A DNA stretch of 64,000 nt from CAIKZJ01 sp964626015 (GCA_964626015.1 CAZVCC010000001.1:1-64000); one strand, 5' to 3'. Positions 9,396 to 19,896 are shown, numbered from the stretch's first letter. Program-made: numbers and translations. Notes: a model not told the origin generated them from the letters alone.

Positions 9396-10495
9396 TGTTC
9401 CCGACCCTTCCAGATTATTTTATATCCAAACAGAAAAGTAAACGGCAGCAAAAGTCCATAAATGGCGAAGTAAATCTGAAATAATGGAAAGTAAATAATT
9501 AAGTTTCTATAATTAAATTTTCTATAAACAGGAATCATAATTAACAATTCAGATAACATCTTTATCACAATGGAAACAAGATAGGTCAGAGGGGGTAAAA
9601 ACAGAAGACCAAAAACAAGTATAATATTAGAAGTGTAAAGTAAAAATCCGAGCAAATAGCCGAGTGAGTTTATACCAATCCCTCCCCTAAACCATCTTTT
9701 TTTCTGCCTATATAGTTCTTTAAAATCAGTACAGGGCAATGATTTAACCAAACAGCGCGGGTTAATCGGGTAGAGAATCTTATATCTTCTTTCTGATTTA
9801 ATCTTTCTTAGCAAGGCAAGGTCTTCCGTAACCGAAAATTTGAGATTTTCGTAACCGCCGATAGAACCGTAAGCAGTATCTGAAACAGAAAGATTATTTC
9901 CGATGCAGCTTAAATTAGCATAAATTCCTGAGCTTGCAGAAGCGAGGGACTGAAGGTAAATCCAATCGAGTGACTGAAGCTTTGAGAACAAACCATGAGA
10001 GTAATCTATCATAGTAAATCCGCAGAGTAGACCTAAATTATTATGATAATACTTTGCAGATTCTTTGAGCCAGTTCTTATCTACAGTACAGTCAGCATCT
10101 GTCATCATAATAAGTTCTCCTTTTGATTTTGAAATGCCGTATGACAATGCTTTTACTTTACCTGTGAGAGTCGAATCAGGAGCATCGGTAGTATCGAGTA
10201 TAATGAACTCATTTCGGTATTCTGTACATAGATGCATAATATTTTTTGTGGAATCTGATGATTTATCGTTGACAAGTATAATTTCATATTTCTCTTTAGG
10301 ATAGACAATGTATTTCAAGGAATTAATACAGACTTCAATATTTCTTTCTTCGTTTCGTGCAGCAACAATAACTGAAATGAAAGGCAAACGGTCTGAGGAA
10401 TTTTGTTTAATTCCATCAGACCGTTTTAAACCGAAATATAATATTAAGTGTAATGAGAAATATACAGCAATAATTATGAGTACTGCAATATCCAT
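9392..10495 (-). CDS. Family 2 glycosyltransferase, membrane-bound
   Basis: The GT-A domain shows AARNEERNIEVC, NDKSSDST, the DxD metal site in MTDADCTVD, TEDLALL with the catalytic base, and a QKKRWFRGG (QxxRW-like) motif. There is one N-terminal membrane helix and about three C-terminal ones, the architecture of processive or lipid-linked GT2 enzymes. The acceptor is unknown; a cell-surface lipid or polysaccharide precursor is likely. It follows the 1015-residue M6-like gene by six bases on the same strand. Confidence 0.9.
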   Translation of the reverse strand: MDIAVLIIIAVYFSLHLILYFGLKRSDGIKQNSSDRLPFISVIVAARNEERNIEVCINSLKYIVYPKEKYEIILVNDKSSDSTKNIMHLCTEYRNEFIILDTTDAPDSTLTGKVKALSYGISKSKGELIMMTDADCTVDKNWLKESAKYYHNNLGLLCGFTMIDYSHGLFSKLQSLDWIYLQSLASASSGIYANLSCIGNNLSVSDTAYGSIGGYENLKFSVTEDLALLRKIKSERRYKILYPINPRCLVKSLPCTDFKELYRQKKRWFRGGIGINSLGYLLGFLLYTSNIILVFGLLFLPPLTYLVSIVIKMLSELLIMIPVYRKFNYRNLIIYFPLFQIYFAIYGLLLPFTFLFGYKIIWKGREH

Positions 10496-10501
10496 CAGGT
10501 A

Positions 10502-13500
10502 CTATTTGACGACAGCAATCTTAATGACTTTGGTTTCTTTACTTCCGTCAATAACAGCTTCTACGATGCCGTAGTAGATACCGCTTTGTACTTTTGAAAC
10601 ATCCCAGATTACTTCATTATCATTATTCGAAAAAGCAGTTCCTGTCAAAGCAGCGACGAGCTCACCAGAAAGGTCAAGAATTTTAATGTTGACAGAGGAA
10701 GCATTTCCATTAATATAATATCTTATAAATGTTTTAGATTCATAAACCGGATTAGGCCAGTTATAAACTCTATCAGAAGGAAGCTTTTCGGAATAAGTGA
10801 CTGCCGACTGAACTCCCTTGAAATTATTGTTTGAGAAATGATTATCTTTCAAGTAATTTTTCCAAAGAATGTTTTCCGTTTTATATTTTTTATCAGTTCT
10901 GAATAAATAAACGTAACCGTCTCCTGCGACGAGTCCGATTGCGAGAGTATCGTTATAATTAAAGATTGCAGGAGTAGAGTAGTTATTTGGACCAGCCTTT
11001 ATAGGAAAACCACTAACTGATTTTCCATTAATACCGATACAGTTTAAATCACCAGATTGTGTTGAAAGCAAAACGTCAAAAATACCGTCGTCATTAACAT
11101 CAGCAACGGAGATTCCTGAAAGAATTGCAGATTCAACTTTAAGAGGAAAGTTATCGAGAAGAACACCGTTTGAGTTTACTGCATAAAGCAAGTTATTACT
11201 TGTAAATAAAATTTCCTGTTTACCGTCTTTATTAACATCAGCACTTATGATATTCTTTATGTTTGCGCCGTATTCCAAATTTATTTTATTACCATTAATC
11301 CAAAGTTCATTGTTACTGAGGAGCGTAATATAATCTGAAGATGTAGTTGTAATGAAATTGCCCGATATAGTGTTCAGCTTGGGATTAACACTAGTTCTGT
11401 AGTTAATAGAATTATCACGCGAAAATTTATTAACCTGTTCTCTAATAACCGTATCCTTGGGAAGAAGCTGATTAATATTAAGAAGTTTTTCGTAAACGAA
11501 ACCATTGTTGAAGCCAAGTACGACTTTAGATGAATCTATAACAAGGGGAGGTGCAGAAACTTTGTAGTTTAAACTGATGATAGAGGTATCAGTAATGCCT
11601 GAAGAGTTAACTTTTAAAAACCCGATACCGGAATTAGTAGTATTATTTTGCAGGGCTATTAATCTATTATCACCTGTGTAACCAAAAAAGCCTGATGTTA
11701 CCGGAAAAGAACCAAACCCATTGTACAGGAGACCGTTTGAATTAGCAAGTCCATCACCGTTATTTTTATAGGCGTAAATATTTAGTCCATTATTAACGAA
11801 CAATTCCTCTTTACCATCATTGTCTATGTCAATAGGAATGACCTGTGAAAATTCATTATTAATGCTGCCACCGATATATTTGGGAAATCCGGGAACGGGT
11901 GAAATTTGAGTACTACCAACTTTAACTCTGAACTTCATAACATTAGAAATCGTGTCAAAATCTGTAATATAAATGTTATTGTTAGCGAGAGTATAACTAA
12001 GCGAATTTGGAATAGAAGTCGGAGTAAATTCATTTTTGTATATTGATGAAGGGACGTAGTGTTTACCATTATACCAGAAATCAACAAACGAACCATCTCC
12101 AGTTACAGCACCAAAAGGCGTATTGAAAGTTTCACCGATATCCTGAGATCCTTTTGCTTCTTCGAGGTCAACACCTTTATGCTCAATATTGTTGTTTATT
12201 GTGTTTGATGCAAAATTTGTCTCAATAACATTCTCGTCAATTTGCCAGATAAGGATGCCGCCACTAAAATTTGATGTATCAGAAATATCCCCAGGAAGAC
12301 TCCAGTCAAGGTATGACACGTCAGTCAGGTTACCATTAATTTTATAGATGTCATAATTGATGAAACCATCAACGTCTTTAACGAAAAGTAATGAGTCTTT
12401 AAAAGCTCTATTTCTTGTGTAAACTGTTTGTCCAGTGTTGTATGGATTTCTATTCCTATTTTCAAGGAGAAAATATTCTTTACTGTTAATTAAAACTTTA
12501 AAAATCGTAGAGTCCTGCTGCACAGGGATAGATGAAGTTTTGAGATTAAAAAAACTATCACCAGAAGAAATTATTACCGGCTGTACCCAACCGAGGTATA
12601 TTTTTTCCCATGCAGACGGTTCAGGTGGGAAAATACCGTTGAAACTGAAAAGCGACTGACCATCCATAAGTCCAAAACGACCGATACCAGTCTTTCCAGT
12701 TTTAGTATTGAAAAGGTCCGGAAGTCCGAGATAACTACCAACACTACCGACGAGAATGCCGTTTATACCGAGTTGAAGAAGAAAATCACCACTTGTTAAA
12801 TTCAACATTCTCAACTCCGTTGAAGGAATAATCATTGAATTATTAATGATAAATCCTTCCTGAGTTACGAAACCGTTATAACTCTGACCGTAAATATCTT
12901 TCAATGTTTTAAGTCCCAAATAAACTGAAGGTATATCGTAAGGTGTGGGATCGAAACCGAAAATTGAAGATAAATCAATATCTCTACCTACGCCTGCATG
13001 AAAGAGTACGAATGCAGTTTTATTCGGATCATAAACAGAAAAGTCTATATAATTATCAGCAATGGTCCATGCATCCTTGAATAATTCACCGAGCTTCAGA
13101 TTTGATTCATTCTTTTGAGGTGAATATTCTTTCATAACTTTCGGTAAAGTTATTACGTTCCCAAAAATTTCGTATGAAATATTCAGTTTTCCTTTAGATG
13201 ACTTTGCGAAATAATTCTTTACAAAAAGGAGGTGATCCGCAAAATAAGCGCTATCGTAAGGAGGAGAATCAATGACAGTATCTCTTTGTAATGAAGGATT
13301 GTAATATTTATTAGACAAATCAAATTTTCCATTTCCTGTTGATAAAGGGTCGAAATCGGTTTGAAAATCAACAAGAATTGCAACAATCTTAAGCGAATCG
13401 GAGAATTTAATATATGGTTTAGGAGAATATACATTATTATTTGACAATGTATGAGCCAGCTTTAAATTGTTTTTGGAAAAGTTATTCTGTGCATACAACG

Positions 13501-13549
13501 AGCAAGTAAAAATTATAATAAATACCAGTGCTATAGAGATTTTTTTCAT
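10502..13549 (-). CDS. M6-metalloprotease-like T9SS cargo with FG-GAP repeats, HExxH lost
   Basis: After a signal peptide (residues 1-20) comes an M6-type domain (about 50-400) with the diagnostic YLGLPDLF, GIGRFGLMDGQS and PPEPSAWEKIYLGW blocks. At the place of the zinc motif HEFGH the protein reads G268-S-V-G-S272, so both histidines and the catalytic glutamate are missing. The middle and C-terminal parts hold FG-GAP/VCBS-like repeats (IDIDNDGKEELFV, DVNKDGKQEILF, DVNDDGIFDVLL), then a T9SS sorting domain (NWPNPVYESKTFIRY to the end). It is predicted to be a secreted non-enzymatic surface protein. It may share a transcript with the glycosyltransferase gene six bases downstream. Confidence 0.87.
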   Translation of the reverse strand: MKKISIALVFIIIFTCSLYAQNNFSKNNLKLAHTLSNNNVYSPKPYIKFSDSLKIVAILVDFQTDFDPLSTGNGKFDLSNKYYNPSLQRDTVIDSPPYDSAYFADHLLFVKNYFAKSSKGKLNISYEIFGNVITLPKVMKEYSPQKNESNLKLGELFKDAWTIADNYIDFSVYDPNKTAFVLFHAGVGRDIDLSSIFGFDPTPYDIPSVYLGLKTLKDIYGQSYNGFVTQEGFIINNSMIIPSTELRMLNLTSGDFLLQLGINGILVGSVGSYLGLPDLFNTKTGKTGIGRFGLMDGQSLFSFNGIFPPEPSAWEKIYLGWVQPVIISSGDSFFNLKTSSIPVQQDSTIFKVLINSKEYFLLENRNRNPYNTGQTVYTRNRAFKDSLLFVKDVDGFINYDIYKINGNLTDVSYLDWSLPGDISDTSNFSGGILIWQIDENVIETNFASNTINNNIEHKGVDLEEAKGSQDIGETFNTPFGAVTGDGSFVDFWYNGKHYVPSSIYKNEFTPTSIPNSLSYTLANNNIYITDFDTISNVMKFRVKVGSTQISPVPGFPKYIGGSINNEFSQVIPIDIDNDGKEELFVNNGLNIYAYKNNGDGLANSNGLLYNGFGSFPVTSGFFGYTGDNRLIALQNNTTNSGIGFLKVNSSGITDTSIISLNYKVSAPPLVIDSSKVVLGFNNGFVYEKLLNINQLLPKDTVIREQVNKFSRDNSINYRTSVNPKLNTISGNFITTTSSDYITLLSNNELWINGNKINLEYGANIKNIISADVNKDGKQEILFTSNNLLYAVNSNGVLLDNFPLKVESAILSGISVADVNDDGIFDVLLSTQSGDLNCIGINGKSVSGFPIKAGPNNYSTPAIFNYNDTLAIGLVAGDGYVYLFRTDKKYKTENILWKNYLKDNHFSNNNFKGVQSAVTYSEKLPSDRVYNWPNPVYESKTFIRYYINGNASSVNIKILDLSGELVAALTGTAFSNNDNEVIWDVSKVQSGIYYGIVEAVIDGSKETKVIKIAVVK

Positions 13550-13575
13550 TTGAATTATAAAATTTTAATAAATTT

Positions 13576-13608
13576 AAAAGGCATATATCTATTAAATATA
13601 TGCCTTTT
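13576..13608 (-). terminator. Intrinsic terminator after porV
   Basis: A perfect 12-bp inverted repeat (AAAAGGCATATA / TATATGCCTTTT) has a 9-base loop and lies between the porV stop and the next leftward gene. The T-run of the descending arm is part of the stem, so the element can act in both directions. Confidence 0.75.
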
Positions 13609-13638
13609 ACAAGCTTTTATAAAGGGATTAAGCATTAA

Positions 13639-14754
13639 TTAAAATGCTACAATCAATCCAAATCTAAGTGTGTTAGCAAGCGGATGATTATCTTCAGTAC
13701 CTGTAATATAACTGAAGTCAAATCCATAAAGAGAATATCTTAAGCCTGCCCCGAGAGTCATAAACCTTCTATTACCGTTAGATGGATCTTCATAGAAATA
13801 ACCAGCTCTAAGAGCTATGAGTTTTGGGTTTCCATACCAGTACTCAGCACCAACAGAAGTCTGGAATGATGATGCAATCCCTTCAATACCACCTTTCCAG
13901 GAAGTAAAGAAAGCTTTATAGAATGGGTCTACGGTTCCATCAGCATTTCTATTGACCAGAAGTTTAGCAAAATCTGCAGTAATATACAGTTCGTTACCTT
14001 CATTTTTAAGAAGAGTATAAGCTACACCAAACCTTAACTGAGTAGGCAGCGGGTCTGCCTGAGAAGCATCAACGTAAGATATTTTTGGTCCCATGTTAGA
14101 AAGATTAACACCGAATGAGAATTTATCTTTGAGAAATTTTGGTCCTCTATCCATTTTGTAAAGCATAGACAAGTCAAAACTTGTTGTGAAAGCAGTACCA
14201 GTACCCTTTTCATTCCCTACGGTCACATCGTTTGGCGACAATCTACTATAAATAAGCCTTGCAACAACTCCGAGACCGATAGGTTTGCTAATTTTTGTTG
14301 CATAACCGAGTGCGAATGCAAATTCGTAGGCTTTGTAATCTTTACCTGTGAGATTACCGAATTCATCAGTTGTAATAACATCCCCAATATTAAGGTACGT
14401 TAAACTTGCGCCTACAGTACCATTGATTGATTTTACATACTGGCGTGCAGCAAGGTAGTCATAGAACAGGTCAGAAAGACCTAAACCGGGTAACCAAGGG
14501 GAATGAGTGAAGTTGATTTCGGTACCTGTTTGCTGAAAAGCCAGACCTGAAGCATTCCAGTGCATAGCGGTAGCGTCATCGGCAAAAGCCGTACCTGTTT
14601 CACCCATACCCGACATTCTCGAGTTTGGTCCGATTAATAGAAAAGGAACACCAGTTGAAATAGTGTTTTGCGCATAAGTCGTATCAAAAGAGAAAAAAGC
14701 AACAATTGCTAAAACTAATCCGATCAATGACTTTACTTTCAAATTACTTAACAT
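13639..14754 (-). CDS. porV: T9SS outer-membrane shuttle/barrel protein PorV
   Basis: The protein has a signal peptide ending at TYAQ, then the PorV/PorQ family opening: GVPFLLIGPNSRMSGMG, followed by GTAFADDATAMHWNASGLAF. The rest is a barrel of the FadL-like type ending in a terminal aromatic strand (FGLIVAF). PorV carries T9SS cargo from the translocon to the PorU sortase. A strong Shine-Dalgarno (GGAGG) lies about 6 bases before the ATG. It follows porU directly on the same strand, the order seen in T9SS bacteria. Confidence 0.93.
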   Translation of the reverse strand: MLSNLKVKSLIGLVLAIVAFFSFDTTYAQNTISTGVPFLLIGPNSRMSGMGETGTAFADDATAMHWNASGLAFQQTGTEINFTHSPWLPGLGLSDLFYDYLAARQYVKSINGTVGASLTYLNIGDVITTDEFGNLTGKDYKAYEFAFALGYATKISKPIGLGVVARLIYSRLSPNDVTVGNEKGTGTAFTTSFDLSMLYKMDRGPKFLKDKFSFGVNLSNMGPKISYVDASQADPLPTQLRFGVAYTLLKNEGNELYITADFAKLLVNRNADGTVDPFYKAFFTSWKGGIEGIASSFQTSVGAEYWYGNPKLIALRAGYFYEDPSNGNRRFMTLGAGLRYSLYGFDFSYITGTEDNHPLANTLRFGLIVAF

Positions 14755-14782
14755 TTTACCTCCGTTAAATATTATATTTATA

Positions 14783-17700
14783 TTATTTTAATTTTACGAG
14801 CTTACCTGTTTGAACATTAGAGTACGAACCATCATCTGATTTGACAATAAGTTTGTATATATAAGTACCATTAGCAATATAATCACCGTCGGCATCCTTA
14901 CCATCCCACTCTATAGAAACATTCTTATCACTTATATTAGTTCTTTTAATATTCTGAATTTTCCTTCCTGCAACTGTGTATATGTATAAGTCAGCAGTAA
15001 GCGGAACATCAAAATTATGTTGGAAAGAAAATTGCGTATTATCTTTCATTGGATTCGGGAAATTATAAACATTTGAAACAACAAGGTTCGAAGTGCTCTT
15101 TACGATAAAATTGGCATAAGTTTCTTTAAAGTTATTATATGTATCCCATCCAACAAGTTTAATTGTATAATTTCCATCCGGAAGGTTGTCAAACTTATAT
15201 TCGACCGTACCATATTGATAACCATTAGTTGTATTATAAAATTGTGTCAGGTCAATTTTGTTATTATCGTCATCATTCAATGTTGCTTCAATTTTATGGC
15301 CGATAGTACCGGTTAAGTTCATGCCGCTTTCGTCGAAGAAATCAGCAATGAGTTTTGGATTTTGGTTTACAATATCGCCGTTTCTAAAACTTTTACTTTC
15401 CATAAACAGACTAATATCTGGGCTGATTGTGTCTTTCGCACCTGAAGTATCTATACCGTTTAGAACAAAATTTCCAGAATAGCCAGAACCTTCGAAGGAA
15501 GAATTACTAAAGTAACCTAAAATCTGACCATTTCCATTATTGTATGAAATATCTTTTGGAACGATAAACTCTATATTCCATCTACCATTAGTAACTTTAG
15601 CTTTACCTTTAAAAATTGTTCCTCCGTCCAAACGAAAATTGAAGTATCTGCCAAAATCTATGAAAGAAACATTTTTATTAACATCAAGAACTTTCAGTTC
15701 AATATCACCGTTAAAATTATCCCAAAAAGTTGAGTCAGATTTAAGAATACTTCCCGAAATCTTCATTTTCTGAAGCGCTTGAACAATAACAGTATCAAAA
15801 GTAACAGATTTTCTATTAATACTATCTATTCTTGTAAAATACTGCGGAATACCCAATCTTAATGACGGGTCTCCTATAAGGCAAAATTTCATATCATTTT
15901 CAAGTATTGTTGGAAGCTGATTCTTAACGTTGAACATTGCCTTACCTACTCTAATGGGCAAATTTAAAGTATCTTTAATAAACATCAGGTTGTCCCAAAG
16001 CGCATTATTAAAGGTTTCATTATAGGTTGCATAAACGGGTCTGGTAGCTGCAATAACTCCGATAGCACCAGCATTGCTCAAATAAACAAGTTGTTCGCCG
16101 GCACTTATTAAGAACGGGTCATCCCAGCGAGCCAGGTCGCAGCTTGCAATTGTAACTAATGGATATTTATTTTTATTATTTAATTGAGGAACGGATTCTT
16201 CTCTCACGAAAACATGTTCATGAGCCCACAGGTCGGTGCTACCGTGTCCTGTATAATTAATCAACAACCGACCTTCGTTCCAACCTTTAATTATATCAAC
16301 GTTTGCTCCGGGTTTTCTCCTACCCTGAGGAGTGATAATTGCAGGATAAGTAACTATATAAATTTTTTCTTTCTCAAAATCTTTGGGTGTATGTGATTCT
16401 GCAAGCCTTTCACACTGATCTGTGTGTAACGATCCTTCCTGTCCCTGATTATTTTCAGTAGTCCATCCATCGTCTGCGACGTACATAATTTCTTTTTTCC
16501 AGCTTCCAATATTTGTGTTCGATTCATATTCAATTACCTTATCAACAACCGAATTGGCTTCAGCAAGAGAGTTCACACAGAAACGTCCGTTAGAAAAATC
16601 AGTTCTCACCGCTTCAGGAGAAACAAAATTCTCATTTATATCACAAATAAAATCATCGCTATTGTAGCTGGATATCTCATTCATAGTTGGGTCTGATCTC
16701 TCGATTGGAGGTACATAATTCTTGAAATTAAGATTATAAATATTCTTATAATCGAAACTACCATCACCTAAGAAAAGGACATATACAGGTCTTTTAGTCC
16801 AGTTATTGTATGCATATTTAAGCAGGTTTCTCATAGCAACAGGATCCAGTAAACCACCTGAGAACTCGTTATAAACTTGATTTAATTCAAAAACGATTGT
16901 CTTAAGATAATTTGGGTTACCTTCACCAGGTGCTTCCCGTTGGGCTTTTAACCTGTTTGCGGCTGAAAGAAACTCGCTTGCAGTAAATATTATAAAATCA
17001 GCACCTTCAGAAATTCCTCTAATATTCTGATTTGGGATTTTTGCAGAAATCGAACTTGGAGTTTTGTAACTATTATCTCCGATAATATAATAATCCTTTA
17101 TCGAACTATAATTTGTATTATCCTGAAATCTTACAACACTGTTTGAATAAGAAAGTGGATTAATAATAGAAATTTCGTTGAATGCAGAGACTTTAAATAT
17201 TTTTACGGATGACGAGTTAAATGGTGATGCCTGATATTCAATTGTTCCAATTGTATCGGGTGATGTTATTTTTAATAAATTATTTAATGCAGAGTTAGTT
17301 GTTCTGTTGTAAAAGACTTCAAGATAATCATAATATCCAGAAACGGATGGATAATTCAACTGGTTTGGCAATGAAGCTATTAAATTCAAGTTTGAACTAC
17401 CGCTATTTAAAACGTATTCAAAAGATAAAGATGACAAAGTAATGTGAGAAAAAACACCATTAACTCCATATATATACTGGTATGTTGAAAATCCAGAGTT
17501 ATCATCTTTGATTAAGTATGTTGCGTCTTGTGAGCCTCCGTTACCAAGAACGAGTTTACATTTAATTAAGGAACCGGGGACATAACCGGGTAATGGTTTG
17601 TTGAAGGAAAAAAATTCATTGTAACCTATTCTCTGACTAACCCAGAGATTGCCAGTTGTACCGAGATTATTTACTTCAGGTTCTTCAAAAAATTTATCAG

Positions 17701-18835
17701 TAAAAAAATTCAAAGGTTCTAAATTAGGGACATTTGGAGACGCATTTTCGTACATCCTTAATCCGTTTACTCCTCCAAAAGTGATAAAATAAAAATTAGA
17801 ATTTGAGTATGTGTTTATTTTATGGAAAAAGGCCTGTCCCTGCAGGAACCATTGGTGCGGTGACTGACCGTAAAAAAGAATAAAGTCATTATCATCAAAC
17901 ACCCCATCTTGTTCACCAGAGACGAAAATAGGATTTTGCACTAAATCTTCGGGTACAGAAGCGGAATTCAAATAGGGTAGTTCAGCTCCACCATTTCCAT
18001 AGATTTTGATAGTTCTTGGGTCAATACCTGAAACATTAATACCTGCCTGGCTAAGAAAATTTTTGTCAATTTTGTACATACCCGTTTCTTTAACTTCGAT
18101 TTTGTAATAATCACCTGAAGCGAGAACACTTGGGATAATGGATTTTTTTATTGCGTTGAATTCTTGCGTAACCCACATTTTTGAATTTGACCAATTTACA
18201 GCAATATCTTTCATGAAATCATCTTCAGCTTTTGTGTTAGGTTTTGAAGTGTATATTGGATTTGCCGAGAAGACAACTCTAAATCGCAAACTAGTAATTC
18301 TTCGAACACTTTTTGATAGTGGATTAAACTGAACAGGATTTATTTGAGCAATACCAAAATATTTATTTCTAAAAATTCCATCTTGAATAAATTCAACGTT
18401 TAATTTGGGGTACAGAGAATTTAAAGAATACAAAGAATCGTTGTATTTATAATTGAAAATAACTTCTAGTTTATCTTTTGATCGTTTCTGTTCAGGAACG
18501 GGTTTTAATTCAACATTATTTATTTCTTCATACTTAATATCTAAGATTTCAATCCTGTTGTTAGAATTTCCTGGTGTGATTACTGGGAAATATCTACTGC
18601 CGATATCAGGGTGTCCGACCTGATTTGAATTATGAACAGAATGTAAAAACTCAGTGTTAGAAGTATATTTTGGAGTGAATTCAATTTCAACATATGAGTT
18701 TCCAGATGAGATGACTGTAAAATCCACCGACGAAGAATAATGTTTGGTGACTTCATTTTTTGTATCCGATTGTGCAAACAACTGGGATACGGAAAGAAAA
18801 AACATTATTAAATATAAGAATTTAGTTAAATTCAT
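14783..18835 (-). CDS. porU: T9SS sortase PorU (gingipain-type C25 peptidase)
   Basis: PorU removes the C-terminal signal of T9SS cargo and attaches it to the cell surface. The 1350-residue protein has a signal peptide (residues 1-21), a long beta-rich N-terminal region and a C25 caspase-like domain whose catalytic pair is visible as His864 (NYTGHGS) and Cys899 (IASCDLARWDD). The C-terminus carries Ig-like and FlgD-like modules (NFPNPMKDNTQFSF, then WDGKDADGDYIANGTYIYKL). It lies 28 bases upstream of porV. A terminator-like hairpin separates it from rnc, so porU-porV is probably its own transcription unit. Confidence 0.94.
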   Translation of the reverse strand: MNLTKFLYLIMFFLSVSQLFAQSDTKNEVTKHYSSSVDFTVISSGNSYVEIEFTPKYTSNTEFLHSVHNSNQVGHPDIGSRYFPVITPGNSNNRIEILDIKYEEINNVELKPVPEQKRSKDKLEVIFNYKYNDSLYSLNSLYPKLNVEFIQDGIFRNKYFGIAQINPVQFNPLSKSVRRITSLRFRVVFSANPIYTSKPNTKAEDDFMKDIAVNWSNSKMWVTQEFNAIKKSIIPSVLASGDYYKIEVKETGMYKIDKNFLSQAGINVSGIDPRTIKIYGNGGAELPYLNSASVPEDLVQNPIFVSGEQDGVFDDNDFILFYGQSPHQWFLQGQAFFHKINTYSNSNFYFITFGGVNGLRMYENASPNVPNLEPLNFFTDKFFEEPEVNNLGTTGNLWVSQRIGYNEFFSFNKPLPGYVPGSLIKCKLVLGNGGSQDATYLIKDDNSGFSTYQYIYGVNGVFSHITLSSLSFEYVLNSGSSNLNLIASLPNQLNYPSVSGYYDYLEVFYNRTTNSALNNLLKITSPDTIGTIEYQASPFNSSSVKIFKVSAFNEISIINPLSYSNSVVRFQDNTNYSSIKDYYIIGDNSYKTPSSISAKIPNQNIRGISEGADFIIFTASEFLSAANRLKAQREAPGEGNPNYLKTIVFELNQVYNEFSGGLLDPVAMRNLLKYAYNNWTKRPVYVLFLGDGSFDYKNIYNLNFKNYVPPIERSDPTMNEISSYNSDDFICDINENFVSPEAVRTDFSNGRFCVNSLAEANSVVDKVIEYESNTNIGSWKKEIMYVADDGWTTENNQGQEGSLHTDQCERLAESHTPKDFEKEKIYIVTYPAIITPQGRRKPGANVDIIKGWNEGRLLINYTGHGSTDLWAHEHVFVREESVPQLNNKNKYPLVTIASCDLARWDDPFLISAGEQLVYLSNAGAIGVIAATRPVYATYNETFNNALWDNLMFIKDTLNLPIRVGKAMFNVKNQLPTILENDMKFCLIGDPSLRLGIPQYFTRIDSINRKSVTFDTVIVQALQKMKISGSILKSDSTFWDNFNGDIELKVLDVNKNVSFIDFGRYFNFRLDGGTIFKGKAKVTNGRWNIEFIVPKDISYNNGNGQILGYFSNSSFEGSGYSGNFVLNGIDTSGAKDTISPDISLFMESKSFRNGDIVNQNPKLIADFFDESGMNLTGTIGHKIEATLNDDDNNKIDLTQFYNTTNGYQYGTVEYKFDNLPDGNYTIKLVGWDTYNNFKETYANFIVKSTSNLVVSNVYNFPNPMKDNTQFSFQHNFDVPLTADLYIYTVAGRKIQNIKRTNISDKNVSIEWDGKDADGDYIANGTYIYKLIVKSDDGSYSNVQTGKLVKLK

Positions 18836-18876
18836 AAACTTGTTTAAGTAATATATTAAATATATAGTATAAAAAA

Positions 18877-18929
18877 ACCATTCATTAAAGATTATCCTAA
18901 TTCCGCATTGTTAGTCTTTAATAAATGGT
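18877..18929 (-). terminator. Intrinsic terminator after rnc
   Basis: A 15-bp inverted repeat (ACCATTCATTAAAGA / TCTTTAATAAATGGT, one mismatch) has a 23-base loop. Read leftward it is followed by a run of seven T. It would end the acpP-fabF-rnc transcript before porU. Confidence 0.75.
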
Positions 18930-19053
18930 CCGTTATTTTAAATAGTTGAATATTAATTTTAAAAATAGTATCGAAATACTTTAATACAATCTCCTTTTAT
19001 TTTTACAAAGATATACTTGATTTCAAAAATTGTCAAGCCCTTAACATAAAATT

Positions 19054-19872
19054 TTACTTTTTTCTCTTTATACCCATTTTGTCAATAGAATCAAGGTTCT
19101 GTAATGCATTCTTTGCAGCTTCCTGTTCAGCTTGTTTCTTTGATTTTCCCTTACCTATACCGAGACAGTGATTTGCCAGATGAACTTCAACAGTAAAAAG
19201 CTTATGATGTTCAGGACCTTCCTCTTTGATAATTCTGTAATCCGGAATAAAATCTGTGTGTGCCTGAGCATATTCAAGGAAACGGCTTTTAAAGTTCTCA
19301 TCAAACTGATTAAGCCATTTAACATCAAGTTTAGAGAAGATTTCTGTGTTCAGGAATTTCTTTGCATTTTCATAACCTGAGTCCAAAAAAATTGCTCCGA
19401 TAAGTGCTTCGTAAGCATCAGCAAGTATTGCATCGTAACCCTGATCAATTGATTTTAATGCAGTATTAGAAGCAAGGAGGAATTCCTGTATCTTTATATT
19501 TTTAGCCCTTTCTGCAAGAAATCTTTTGTTGACCAGAATTGAACGAAACTTGGTCAGATCACCTTCTTCGTTTAAAGGAAAATTCCTATAAAGAAATTCT
19601 GCAACGATTAAATCAAGAACAGCATCACCAAGAAACTCAAGACGCTCATTTGAAATAAGATTAACTTTTGAAGAATCCTTTTTGATTTTCAGGAATGAGC
19701 GGTGGGTAAGTGCGTTAATAAAGTAATTTTTATCAATTATCTTGTAGTGTATAGCCGATTGAAATTTATCGAAGTCAATTTTTTTAGTTGCCTTTGAAAA
19801 GGAATCTTCAGACGGAGATTCCTTTTTCAAAAACGGTATAAATATTTTTAGTTTATTTAATGATTTAAACAT
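19054..19872 (-). CDS. rnc: Ribonuclease III
   Basis: The RNase III signature ERLEFLGDAVLDLIVAEFLY is present, followed by a second acidic site (DAYEALIGAIFLD) that completes the metal-binding carboxylates. A double-stranded RNA-binding domain fills the last 70 residues (HKLFTVEVHL...GKGKSKKQAEQEAAKNAL). It cleaves rRNA precursors and structured RNA. The 272-residue length includes about 35 extra N-terminal residues. Its position directly after acpP and fabF is a conserved arrangement in this lineage. Confidence 0.96.
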   Translation of the reverse strand: MFKSLNKLKIFIPFLKKESPSEDSFSKATKKIDFDKFQSAIHYKIIDKNYFINALTHRSFLKIKKDSSKVNLISNERLEFLGDAVLDLIVAEFLYRNFPLNEEGDLTKFRSILVNKRFLAERAKNIKIQEFLLASNTALKSIDQGYDAILADAYEALIGAIFLDSGYENAKKFLNTEIFSKLDVKWLNQFDENFKSRFLEYAQAHTDFIPDYRIIKEEGPEHHKLFTVEVHLANHCLGIGKGKSKKQAEQEAAKNALQNLDSIDKMGIKRKK

Positions 19873-19896
19873 AAAAAACGAAAATCAACGCGAATA

